Assembly (NCBI GenBank): GCA_902541175.1
Contig: CACBPP010000007.1
Span: 1 to 50,410, forward strand
Source: an uncultured SAR86 cluster bacterium
GTDB lineage: Bacteria > Pseudomonadota > Gammaproteobacteria > Magnimaribacterales > D2472
Length of the DNA: 50,410 bases
Direction: 5' to 3'
The notes under the pieces were generated by a model that saw only the letters and a list, made by a program, of their open reading frames with translations, did not search any database and was not told the DNA's origin. Both the position numbers and the translations under genes were made by a program. Numbering within the stretch: the stretch's first letter is position 1; each line of letters begins with the position of its first letter. Positions 25,335-33,128 of this stretch are shown here, piece by piece.

Positions 25335-26486
25335 CTAATCTAGATGAGTGTCTTTATCTGCTTGATACCATGGCATCTTCACAACAACACAATTTAAGTC
25401 TCCATAAGGACTCTCAACAACTAGCTTGGAGCCTTCATCAGCAAACTCAATGTCTACAATTGCAAGTGCGATATTCTTTTTAAGTCGTGGTGAGAAAAAT
25501 GCTCTAGATACCCTTCCAACTTTTTTTTCAGAATTATTTACTGGCCAAAAATTTTCAGGAGCCTTTGTTAAAGGATCGCCATCAAGCTCAAGTCCAACTA
25601 ATTTTTCTTTAATTCCATTTTCTTTTATTTTTTTAAGAGCTTCTTTGCCAATAAAATCTATTTCTTGATCTAAATCAACCAATCTCCCAAATCCAATAGT
25701 GTAAGGATTATGCTCTCTTCCAAAATCACTTCCATATGAGAGTAATCCTCCTTCAATAGTTCTTATAGTATTTGGTGCGATAACTCTTCCATTAAATTCC
25801 TGTGCAGCATCATAGACTAATTCAAATAGCTTATTGCCAAGTTTTCTATCTTGAAGATATAACTCATAACTAAGCTCTCCACTCCAACCAGTTCTAGCAA
25901 TTACCATTGGTATATCATCTAATTTGGTTTGTTTTGCTTTGTAGTAGCCTAAGTCATCATGTTCGCCATTAAATAGCTTTTGAATTAATTTTCCTGACTT
26001 TGGTCCACTTATTTGCAACGGAGACACGTCGGGTTCATGAATTGAAACATCCATTCCAGAGTTAACTGCAATTCCTTGAAGCCATAAGATAACATCTCCA
26101 TCACCTGGTGAAATCCAAAATTTATTATCCTCAAGTCTTAATAAACAAGCATCATTAATTATTCCGCCATCCATGTCTGTAAGAATAATGTATTTGCAAA
26201 AACCAATTTCACACTTCTCTAAGTTCCTGGGTGTTATATACCTAACAAAGTTATAAGCATCCTTTCCATTAATTTCGATTTGACGTTCTGCAGCAAAATC
26301 ACCAAATGTCACGTCATTTATTAAGCTTTCATATTCTTTTTCTGGACCTGAAAATGCAGTGGGCAGATACATTTTGTTATAAACCGTAAAGCCTGTAACA
26401 CCATACTTGAGATTAGAATCATAATAAGGAGATTTTCTTATTCTGGTTCCTATTCCAATCATTAATGGTAATTGTGATTTTGACAT
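25335..26486 (-). CDS. dmdA: Dimethylsulfoniopropionate demethylase-type GcvT-family protein
   Basis: A 383-residue THF-dependent aminomethyltransferase-fold protein. It closely recalls marine DmdA in RIRKSPYYDSNLKYGV, PEKEYESLINDV, ILTDMDGGIINDACLLRL, SGMDVSIHEPDVSPLQ, ARTGWSGELSYE, and SPRLKKNIALAIVDIEF. DmdA transfers a methyl from DMSP to THF, giving methylmercaptopropionate and 5-methyl-THF, an abundant marine carbon and sulfur route. A related but non-DMSP GcvT paralogue cannot be excluded without a tree and active-site comparison. ATG 26486 has a good AGGGAG site at 26495-26500 (8-nt spacer). It is divergent from the methyltransferase-kinase-nucleotidyltransferase cassette. Confidence 0.72.
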   Translation of the reverse strand: MSKSQLPLMIGIGTRIRKSPYYDSNLKYGVTGFTVYNKMYLPTAFSGPEKEYESLINDVTFGDFAAERQIEINGKDAYNFVRYITPRNLEKCEIGFCKYIILTDMDGGIINDACLLRLEDNKFWISPGDGDVILWLQGIAVNSGMDVSIHEPDVSPLQISGPKSGKLIQKLFNGEHDDLGYYKAKQTKLDDIPMVIARTGWSGELSYELYLQDRKLGNKLFELVYDAAQEFNGRVIAPNTIRTIEGGLLSYGSDFGREHNPYTIGFGRLVDLDQEIDFIGKEALKKIKENGIKEKLVGLELDGDPLTKAPENFWPVNNSEKKVGRVSRAFFSPRLKKNIALAIVDIEFADEGSKLVVESPYGDLNCVVVKMPWYQADKDTHLD

Positions 26487-26548
26487 GTGGTATGCTCCCT
26501 AATTAATTGGTATTTTAATCTCAAAATATCTTGGGAGTAAATGCATTA

Positions 26549-26576
26549 TTTACATATTTAGATTATTATTTATATT
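26549..26576 (+). promoter_or_regulatory. Putative promoter of the methyltransferase cassette
   Basis: TTTACA (26549-26554) and TATATT (26571-26576) are separated by 16 nt. Each matches the sigma-70 consensus at five of six positions. The predicted transcription start is near 26583 and the gene has GGGG at 26587-26590 just before its ATG. The call is by eye. Confidence 0.5.
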
Positions 26577-26594
26577 GCTATTTATAGGGGAAAA

Positions 26595-27698
26595 ATGGGC
26601 AAAAAAAGATTTTTTGATGATAGATTGAAATATCTATCATTTATCCAAAATACTGGGGAAAAAAAAGCAATATCTGAAAAGATTTATCCCTTCATTTCAA
26701 AACTATCTCAAAATAAATCCTATTTAAGAATACTTGACGCCGGAACTGGAGATGGAACAATTAATGCTAACATCATTAAGAGTTTTCATAGATATCATCC
26801 ATACACTTCTCTTCTCATTACAGGTAAAGAAATAAGTTATGAAGATCTAAAAAATACTCTAGAAAAAATGCCAGATAGGTTTGTTGAGCATCCAAATCTT
26901 TTGGTAACAATGACAAATGTTAAATTTTCAGAACTTGGTCTAATTGAAAGTGCATCTAAAATTAGTAACAAAAAAGTAAGAGAATTTAATTTAATTCTTA
27001 AAAGCGACAATTCTTATGACTTTAATTCACAAATTACAGGCAATAAACTTGGAAATTTTATTAAAAAATACTGGGGCATTGAGATTGATGATAAAGGAAG
27101 AACTTCATATTCAAATCCCTGTATTGTAAGAATATATAGAGAAGATAATTCTCGGCATCTTAAGCAGTTTCTTAACAACGATTATAAGAACAATAATTAT
27201 GATTTAATTATTGCTTCTCAAGCCTATAGAGCAGCTTCAACAGTCAAGATAAAAGTAAATAATGTAATTGGGCCTTTAATGAGGTTATTAAATAAATCTG
27301 GCAAGCTTTTAGTAACTCACTCTTATGGTGGGAAAAGTATTCAAAAAGTTTTAAAAACAGCCTTTAAAGAAAAAGAGGCATTTCCTAACAATGCGAGAGA
27401 TATAATTGATTATTTAAAAAATAATCCAACTGGAGAAAATAATTTGTATAATTTTTCAAATCCAGTTTCATACAACTTTAGTTTTAAAAAAGCACCTGAT
27501 CAAACTGTAACTGAGTTGTTTGGACACAATACTGATGCAAAGTGGGCAAATATTCTGTATGTAGGACAAATCCCAGAAAAAGATATTCAATTCATTGAAA
27601 AAAATCCAAGACTTTATAATAAGGTTAAAAGGACTATTGAAAACATAGGAAATATAGAATTTAATAACGAACTATTTACTATTACAAAAATTAGATAA
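26595..27698 (+). CDS. SAM-dependent methyltransferase-like protein, unknown substrate
   Basis: A 367-residue protein with a class I methyltransferase motif I, ILDAGTGDGTIN (about residues 45-56), and a later YDLIIASQAYRA strand. The middle holds a long insertion (about 115-200), and the C-terminal part (SYGGKSIQKVL, VTELFGHNTDAKW) matches nothing I recognise. It probably methylates a small molecule, but this is a fold-level inference. The start ATG follows GGGG by 4 nt. Its stop overlaps the next start (TAATG), and the third gene overlaps the second by 8 nt, so the three proteins are likely made together. Alternatives include a related transferase without methyl activity. Confidence 0.62.
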   Translation: MGKKRFFDDRLKYLSFIQNTGEKKAISEKIYPFISKLSQNKSYLRILDAGTGDGTINANIIKSFHRYHPYTSLLITGKEISYEDLKNTLEKMPDRFVEHPNLLVTMTNVKFSELGLIESASKISNKKVREFNLILKSDNSYDFNSQITGNKLGNFIKKYWGIEIDDKGRTSYSNPCIVRIYREDNSRHLKQFLNNDYKNNNYDLIIASQAYRAASTVKIKVNNVIGPLMRLLNKSGKLLVTHSYGGKSIQKVLKTAFKEKEAFPNNARDIIDYLKNNPTGENNLYNFSNPVSYNFSFKKAPDQTVTELFGHNTDAKWANILYVGQIPEKDIQFIEKNPRLYNKVKRTIENIGNIEFNNELFTITKIR

Positions 27699-28108
27699 TG
27701 AAGATTTTAATAATGGGGCTTCCAGGAAGTGGCAAAACTTACTTAGCAAAAAGAATGCAACCAATATTGAAAGCTGCATGGTATAACGCAGACATTGTAA
27801 GAGAAATGGCAAATGACTGGGATTTTTCACCAGAAGGTAGAATTAGACAAAGTTTAAGAATGAAGAACTTGGCTGATTTTGAAAAATCTCAGGGGAGAAT
27901 TGTAATTTGTGATTTTGTTTGTCCTACCAGTGAAACAAAAAAAAATTTTAATCCAGACATTACAATATGGATGAATACAATCAAATCTGGCAGATACGAA
28001 GATACAAATAAAATGTTTGAGGAGCCGAGTGAGATAGATTATGAAGTTAAGCAAATGAACGATACAAATCATGAAACTATTGCAGCTCAAATTTTAGAAA
28101 ATGTTTGA
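27698..28108 (+). CDS. Small P-loop kinase resembling adenylylsulfate kinase
   Basis: A 136-residue P-loop protein: Walker A GLPGSGKT at residues 7-14, WYNADIVRE in the place of the LDGDNVR substrate motif of APS kinase, then DWDFSPEGRIRQSLRM and ICDFVCPTSE in matching order. It is shorter than usual CysC (about 200 residues), because the C-terminal part is condensed to DTNKMFEEPSEIDYEV. It likely phosphorylates a hydroxyl of a nucleotide-activated or small substrate; whether that is APS is unclear. It is coupled to the methyltransferase upstream (1-nt overlap) and the nucleotidyltransferase downstream (8-nt overlap). Confidence 0.7.
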   Translation: MKILIMGLPGSGKTYLAKRMQPILKAAWYNADIVREMANDWDFSPEGRIRQSLRMKNLADFEKSQGRIVICDFVCPTSETKKNFNPDITIWMNTIKSGRYEDTNKMFEEPSEIDYEVKQMNDTNHETIAAQILENV

Positions 28109-28490
28109 TTGGAAAAAGCCAACTGTTCAAATGCTAGGAAGATGGCAACCATGGCACAAGGGTCATCAAGAACTATTTAAAAGATCAGTTAAAAAAACAG
28201 GTCAGGTAATTATTCAGGTAAGAGACGTTGAAGGGTCATCAGGTGGAAAAGGACAAGACGATAATCCATTTTCCTGGGAAGATGTTTGTAAAAATATTGA
28301 GGAAAATCTTGCAAAAGATGGTTTTGAGAGAGGCGAAGAATATGAAATAATGCTTGTACCAAATATAACCAACATAACTTATGGCAGAGGAGTTGGTTAT
28401 GTATTTGAAGAAGAATCATTCGATGAAGAAATATCTTCCATAAGTGCTACAAAAATTAGATCAGAATTAAGAGAAAAGGGAAAGCTTTAA
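28101..28490 (+). CDS. Small cytidylyltransferase-fold nucleotidyltransferase
   Basis: A 129-residue protein of the HIGH-type nucleotidyltransferase superfamily. The ATP-binding GRWQPWHKGH lies at about residues 13-22 and the C-terminal ISATKIRSELREKG is the equivalent of the ISxTxIR motif seen in NMN and phosphopantetheine adenylyltransferases and in ATP sulfurylase. It would transfer a nucleotidyl group to a small phosphate, sulfate or related substrate. Paired with an APS-kinase-like protein, an activation route is suggested, but the substrate is unknown. It is the last gene of the cassette and lies 1 nt from the convergent saccharopine-dehydrogenase-like gene. Confidence 0.68.
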   Translation: MFDWKKPTVQMLGRWQPWHKGHQELFKRSVKKTGQVIIQVRDVEGSSGGKGQDDNPFSWEDVCKNIEENLAKDGFERGEEYEIMLVPNITNITYGRGVGYVFEEESFDEEISSISATKIRSELREKGKL

Positions 28491-28491
28491 A

Positions 28492-29658
28492 CTATTCTAC
28501 TTTAAAAGAAAGTCCTGCATTTCTCTCTAATCTTTTTATCAATTTTTCACCCATTGATGCAGCTGGCGTATAAATACCACCAGGTAAATCTTTACAATCT
28601 TTAACAAGACAAACTGCGCTTTCTGCTATCATTTTAGAAGTTGATCCATAACCAGGATCCATGTCTCCGCTAACTGAGGCTTTTAATGTATGATCATCTA
28701 AATCTGCACAAAAAAGAACATCGTAGTTTCCATTTTCCCTTGATTCTTTTGAGGGTCCCTCACCTGGCTCTGGAGCATCTCCTAAGGGATTCATTGTTGA
28801 TATAAATTCTGCAGAAGCTTTACCCTCTTCTCCTGATCCCTGAATCCACATTTCATTATATTTAAAGTCTTCTCCATAAATATGGTTCATCAATTTGTTT
28901 GAACGATGAATGTTTTTGGTATTTATTGGAGCCATGAAAAAAGGAGCTACCCAAGTATCAAGCTCTTCATCATATTTTGGTTTAGAGTCGTCATCTTGTT
29001 GAACGCCTTGAAAACCTTCACATAAAGCATGAGGATTAATAAGAACATTAATAAGATCAGGGTTTGTATGCAAAGCAGCCATGGTTGCCTTCATGGATGC
29101 AGCCGTTCCGCCAGAAAACTCTCCATTCATGTCTCTTACCCTTCCCCTTACTGAGGGAGCATATTTATTGAACTTTGCCTTAACTTCCTCTTGAACAAAT
29201 AAAACTCCCAGATCGAAAGGAATGCTATCAAATCCGCAAGAAAAAACTATTCTTGCACCTTTTTGTTTTGCTTCATCAGAATATTCAGAAATAATTTTGT
29301 GCATAAAACCTGGTTCACCACATAAATCAACATAATCAGTTCCTGAAGATATGCATGATGTAATAATTTTTTCTCCATATAATTGGTATGGACCAACTGT
29401 AGTTAATACACATTTTGTTTGGCTAACCATTGCGTCAACAGATGCCTGATCAGAACTATCTACTATCATCATTGCAATATCTGAGGGAAGATTAAATCTA
29501 TCTTTTACTTTTTCGAGTTTTTCTTTATTTCTTCCGGCAATAGCCCATGAAATATCATCATTACAACCATATTTATTAATTACATACTCGACAACAAGCT
29601 TTCCAGTAAAGCCAGTTGCTCCAAAAATTACAAAGTCATATTGATTTGAGTTACTCAT
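28492..29658 (-). CDS. Saccharopine dehydrogenase-like NAD(P)-binding oxidoreductase
   Basis: A 388-residue protein with an N-terminal Rossmann motif FVIFGATGFTGKLVVEY and the AGRNKEKLEK segment, then LTTVGPYQLYGE and DYVDLCGEPGFM. This arrangement matches the saccharopine-dehydrogenase-like / trans-acting enoyl reductase group known in mycobacteria and widespread in lipid-rich bacteria. The reaction is probably reduction of an enoyl-lipid intermediate, but this is not proven for marine homologues. It is divergent from a FadD-like gene, which fits a lipid role. Confidence 0.75.
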   Translation of the reverse strand: MSNSNQYDFVIFGATGFTGKLVVEYVINKYGCNDDISWAIAGRNKEKLEKVKDRFNLPSDIAMMIVDSSDQASVDAMVSQTKCVLTTVGPYQLYGEKIITSCISSGTDYVDLCGEPGFMHKIISEYSDEAKQKGARIVFSCGFDSIPFDLGVLFVQEEVKAKFNKYAPSVRGRVRDMNGEFSGGTAASMKATMAALHTNPDLINVLINPHALCEGFQGVQQDDDSKPKYDEELDTWVAPFFMAPINTKNIHRSNKLMNHIYGEDFKYNEMWIQGSGEEGKASAEFISTMNPLGDAPEPGEGPSKESRENGNYDVLFCADLDDHTLKASVSGDMDPGYGSTSKMIAESAVCLVKDCKDLPGGIYTPAASMGEKLIKRLERNAGLSFKVE

Positions 29659-29684
29659 ATTAATTCCTACATAAAAGATTAAGC

Positions 29685-29711
29685 ATTATAATATTAATAA
29701 ATATATATATT
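29685..29711. promoter_or_regulatory. Divergent promoter region with overlapping -10 elements
   Basis: ATTATAAT at 29685-29692 holds TATAAT on both strands, so it could serve both divergent genes with leaders of about 20 nt. On the plus strand TATATT at 29706-29711 lies exactly 6 nt before the FadD-like ATG at 29718, an alternative that would give a leaderless mRNA. No Shine-Dalgarno precedes that ATG. These are by-eye calls in very AT-rich sequence. Confidence 0.4.
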
Positions 29712-29717
29712 AATTAA

Positions 29718-31526
29718 ATGTTTAAAAAAATAAGCGAATTTTTTAGAGTTATTGGCGAGCTAAGATATATCATTCCTTTAATTAGGTATAAGTGGCCTGA
29801 ATTAGATGAAAATGCCTCACTGGCTCATACCTTTCAAGAAACAGTTAAAATCCATGGAGAAAAAAATTTTTTGTACTTTGAAGACGAAGTATGGACATAT
29901 GCAGAAACAAATAAAGCAGCAAATATGCTCGCAAATAAACTTTCAAATGAAGGTATTGAACATGGAGATAAAGTAGTTCTATTCATGGAGAATAGGCCAA
30001 ATTTTGTAATTTCTCTATTAGCTTTAAATAAATTAGGAGCTATCGGTGCTTTAATTAATACAAGTCTTACTGGAAGTCCCCTTGTTCATTGTATTAATAC
30101 ATCTGATTCAAAAAAATGTATATTTGGTGATGAATTATCTAATTCTTTAGAAGGCGTTCTAACAGAAATTAATATAACTAAATCAACTGACCTGTTATGG
30201 GTTGAAGACAATAATTCAAATAAGTGTCCTGAATGGGCATCAAATATAAATGAAAATCTTGATCAATCTAAAGGGTCAAATCTTGAAGAGACCAACAAAG
30301 TTGTAGCAGGTGATACTGCTTTTTATATATACACATCTGGAACAACTGGAGTGCCAAAAGCAGCATTATTTCCAAATGTAAAAGTGGTAGCAGGATCTTA
30401 TAATATTACTAAAGCAGGATATAGATTAAATAGTGACGACTGCATGTATAATTGTCTTCCTTTATATCATTCGACAGGTTTAATTCTTGGTCTATGTGCA
30501 TGTATCCAAGCAGGTGCATCAACATTCATAAAACGAAAATTTTCAGCTTCTTCATTTTGGAGTGAAGTTCAAAAATTTAAGACAACAGCCTTCGTTTACG
30601 TGGGTGAATTATGTAGATACCTAAGTTTTCAAGATTCCTCTGAAGATGAAATAAATAATCCAATTTCAAAAATGGTTGGTAATGGTCTTAGACCAGATCT
30701 TTGGGATACTTTTAGGAATAGATTTAAAGTTGAGCGAATATGTGAAATATATGGTGCTAGTGAAGCTAATGGCATGTTTATGAATCTTTTAAACAAAGAT
30801 CAAACAATAGGTATGACAAATACAGAAATAAAACTATTCGCTTATGATGTGGCCGAAGACAAATTAATAGTTGATCAAAATGGAAAATATATTGAAATTA
30901 AAGATCATTCTCCAGGTTTAGCTCTCATGAAAATTGGTCCAAATGCAATTTATAATGGATATACCGATGCACAGGCAAGTGAAAAAAAAATAATACGAGA
31001 TGTTATCGAAGAAGGTGACAGATGGTTTGATACTGGAGACCTTTTAAAAACAATGGATGTTGGTTTTGCTTTGGGAAGACAGCATTATCAATTTGTCGAC
31101 AGAGTTGGGGATACTTTTAGATGGAAATCTGAAAATGTTTCAACAAATGAGGTTGCTGAAATTCTTAATGCATTCGATCAAGTAAATATGGCAAATGTCT
31201 ATGGTGTTAAAGTGCCACAAAGCGAAGGAAGAGCTGGCATGGTTGCATTCAATTGCAATCTAAATAATTTTGACTGGGATAAATTCTCCGAATTTGTAGA
31301 TGAAAAACTTCCAAGCTATGCGCAACCAGTCTTTGTAAGGATTATTGATGTACTTGAAACAACTGGAACATTTAAATTAAAAAAGAATAACTTAAGAGAA
31401 GAAGCATATCACCTTGATAAAGTTAAAGGAGATAAAATTTTTGTTAAAAAGCCTGGGGAGAGTATTTATTCTATGCTAGATGACAGCTATTATGATGTTA
31501 TTCAAGAGGGTCGGGCTGGTTTTTAA
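29718..31526 (+). CDS. Long/very-long-chain acyl-CoA synthetase (FadD6/FATP-like)
   Basis: A 602-residue adenylate-forming enzyme that activates fatty acids to acyl-CoA. It has the AMP-binding motif IYTSGTTGVPKAALFP, the EIYGASEANG segment, and the GDRWFDTGDLL and FVDRVGDTFRWKSENV motifs; the last two match the FATP/very-long-chain subgroup. A hydrophobic N-terminal stretch (about residues 10-25) may associate it with the membrane. It would feed substrate to the acyl-CoA dehydrogenases and crotonases elsewhere in the window. It ends 5 nt from the convergent cupin gene. Confidence 0.88.
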   Translation: MFKKISEFFRVIGELRYIIPLIRYKWPELDENASLAHTFQETVKIHGEKNFLYFEDEVWTYAETNKAANMLANKLSNEGIEHGDKVVLFMENRPNFVISLLALNKLGAIGALINTSLTGSPLVHCINTSDSKKCIFGDELSNSLEGVLTEINITKSTDLLWVEDNNSNKCPEWASNINENLDQSKGSNLEETNKVVAGDTAFYIYTSGTTGVPKAALFPNVKVVAGSYNITKAGYRLNSDDCMYNCLPLYHSTGLILGLCACIQAGASTFIKRKFSASSFWSEVQKFKTTAFVYVGELCRYLSFQDSSEDEINNPISKMVGNGLRPDLWDTFRNRFKVERICEIYGASEANGMFMNLLNKDQTIGMTNTEIKLFAYDVAEDKLIVDQNGKYIEIKDHSPGLALMKIGPNAIYNGYTDAQASEKKIIRDVIEEGDRWFDTGDLLKTMDVGFALGRQHYQFVDRVGDTFRWKSENVSTNEVAEILNAFDQVNMANVYGVKVPQSEGRAGMVAFNCNLNNFDWDKFSEFVDEKLPSYAQPVFVRIIDVLETTGTFKLKKNNLREEAYHLDKVKGDKIFVKKPGESIYSMLDDSYYDVIQEGRAGF

Positions 31527-31531
31527 TAAAA

Positions 31532-32053
31532 CTATTTAATATTACTATCTATTAAAACCGCTATTAATAATGCTGGTTCACTTCCATTATTTACCCAGGC
31601 ATGATTAGTACCCCTTTGAACAACTACATCAAATGGCTTTAAGTCAATTTCTTCTTCATCAAGAATTAAAGTAACATCGCCCTCTAATAAGATTATGTAA
31701 TCTATAGTTTCAGTCTTATGCATTGCTGGATGCTTAGTAGTATCTACCCTATGATGAGCAGCACCGATTTTTTCAAATGCATCTGCTGCAATTTCTTGCA
31801 TCATTGCTTCTGGGACTCCTTCAGGCAAAGGATTTATTTGGAAATATCTAAACTTTGTACCGCCGCTTGGTGGCGATAATAATATATCTTCGTCTGCCCT
31901 ATCAATTTCATCAGTTGAAATAATATCGGAACCATCTGTATTCCATAATTCAAAAAGGCCTCCAACATCTTCTCCAATTGATCTTGCAGGGGGACCATCA
32001 AGTGTAACAATAGATTTGCCATCTTGATTATGTCCTGTAATTATTCTTCTCAT
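31532..32053 (-). CDS. Cupin-domain protein
   Basis: A 173-residue single-domain cupin. The second half shows HKTETIDYIILLEGDVTLIL (cupin motif 1) and KPFDVVVQRGTNHAWVN (motif 2), with His and Glu residues able to bind a metal. The N-terminal MRRIITGHNQDGKS begins a beta-rich region common to cupins of this size. The enzymatic role, if any, is unknown. It is co-transcribed with nagZ: AAGGAG lies 6 nt before its ATG, inside the end of nagZ, and the gap is 2 nt. Confidence 0.8.
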   Translation of the reverse strand: MRRIITGHNQDGKSIVTLDGPPARSIGEDVGGLFELWNTDGSDIISTDEIDRADEDILLSPPSGGTKFRYFQINPLPEGVPEAMMQEIAADAFEKIGAAHHRVDTTKHPAMHKTETIDYIILLEGDVTLILDEEEIDLKPFDVVVQRGTNHAWVNNGSEPALLIAVLIDSNIK

Positions 32054-32055
32054 AT

Positions 32056-33066
32056 TTAACTCCTTATTTCGTTTAACTTATTTTTTATTTTCATTGTTCT
32101 TTGATTGGATTGAAGTTTATGCCAGTCTACATCTTTAACTTTCTTCATATTAGATATGTTCTTGATAGGCTCAATCTTAATATCATCTAAGAAACTTAAT
32201 GCTTTTTTTACTTCATCTCTGTTATTACAAATTATTGCCATATCGCAACCTGCTTGAAATGAATCCCTTATTTTGATGGAACAATTTTCTCCTGCTGCTC
32301 CCTCCATTGATAGATCATCGCTTATTATCAAGCCTTGATAATTCAACTCCTTTTTAAGTATATCTTGAATCCAAGTACTCGAAAAACTTGGAATATTTGC
32401 ATCAACTTCAGGAAACAAAATATGCCCGCACATTACAATATCAAGCTTATCTTTCAATTTTATGTATGGCTTAATATCTGAATCTATTAAGTCTTCCATA
32501 GACCTATTGTCTATTGGCAATTGTAAATGGCTATCTTCATAAACACCTCCATGGCCAGGGAAGTGCTTTCCTGTTGATTTCATACCAGCATCATGCATTC
32601 CATCAATATATTTAGATGTATATGAAATTACTTCCGAAACATTATTTGAAAATGCTCTGTCTCCTATAATACTGGAAGTTTTTTCATCCACATCTAGCAC
32701 AGGTGCAAAATTAATATCAATACCAACTGCTATTAATTCACTAGAAATTAACCATGCTAAATCTGTAAAAATTTCCATGTCATTATTTTCTTTTGCATAA
32801 AATGAAATTTCTTGCATAGATGGGATGAGCGAGAATTCATTTTTAAATCTCTGAACTCTGCCGCCCTCTTGATCAACAGCAATAATAATATTTTCTTTTA
32901 TAGAATGTATTTCACTTATAAGATTTTTTAATTGTTCAAAAGATTCAAAGTTTCTTGAAAAAAGAATTAATCCACCAACGTGTTTGTTAGAAATTATAAA
33001 TTTATCTTCATCTGATAGATTCTTTCCATTTATATCTATCATTAATCTTCCATATAAATCTTTCAT
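32056..33066 (-). CDS. nagZ: Beta-N-acetylhexosaminidase, peptidoglycan recycling
   Basis: A 336-residue cytoplasmic GH3 enzyme that removes GlcNAc from anhydro-muropeptides. Diagnostic motifs are AVDQEGGRVQRFK, the catalytic loop STGKHFPGHGGVYEDSH with its general acid/base His, and IISDDLSMEGA with the nucleophile Asp. The length is normal for NagZ, and unlike the other GH3 protein in this window it has no signal or C-terminal domain. The start ATG 33066 has an extended -10 (TGATATGAT) ending 6 nt upstream and no Shine-Dalgarno. Confidence 0.93.
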   Translation of the reverse strand: MKDLYGRLMIDINGKNLSDEDKFIISNKHVGGLILFSRNFESFEQLKNLISEIHSIKENIIIAVDQEGGRVQRFKNEFSLIPSMQEISFYAKENNDMEIFTDLAWLISSELIAVGIDINFAPVLDVDEKTSSIIGDRAFSNNVSEVISYTSKYIDGMHDAGMKSTGKHFPGHGGVYEDSHLQLPIDNRSMEDLIDSDIKPYIKLKDKLDIVMCGHILFPEVDANIPSFSSTWIQDILKKELNYQGLIISDDLSMEGAAGENCSIKIRDSFQAGCDMAIICNNRDEVKKALSFLDDIKIEPIKNISNMKKVKDVDWHKLQSNQRTMKIKNKLNEIRS

Positions 33067-33072
33067 GTTTAA

Positions 33073-33078
33073 ATCATA
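33073..33078 (-). promoter_or_regulatory. Putative extended -10 of nagZ (leaderless)
   Basis: TATGAT on the minus strand preceded by TGA, giving an extended -10 (TGN-TATGAT). It ends 6 nt before the nagZ ATG, so the expected transcription start is the A of the ATG. Confidence 0.45.
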
Positions 33079-33116
33079 TCAAAGAAAATTGATTCAAGTT
33101 AAGCTGATATAAAATA

Positions 33117-33122
33117 TATAAT
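33117..33122 (+). promoter_or_regulatory. Putative -10 of the SDR gene (leaderless)
   Basis: A perfect TATAAT ends 6 nt before the SDR ATG at 33129, placing transcription start at the start codon. A second candidate, TGATATAAA at 33105-33113 (extended -10), would leave a leader of about 10 nt. No Shine-Dalgarno is visible. Confidence 0.45.
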
Positions 33123-33128
33123 TAAATT

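Noticed and set aside
27698-28490. Calling the kinase and nucleotidyltransferase CysC and ATP sulfurylase (PAPS synthesis)
   Set aside because: Both are much shorter than those enzymes and lack the canonical substrate motifs; only superfamily-level assignment is supported.
31518-31559. Inverted repeat GGTTTTTAATA...TATTAAAACC at the FadD/cupin junction, as a bidirectional terminator
   Set aside because: About 10 pairs with a bulge, almost all A-T, and no clean T-run after it; too uncertain to list as a feature.
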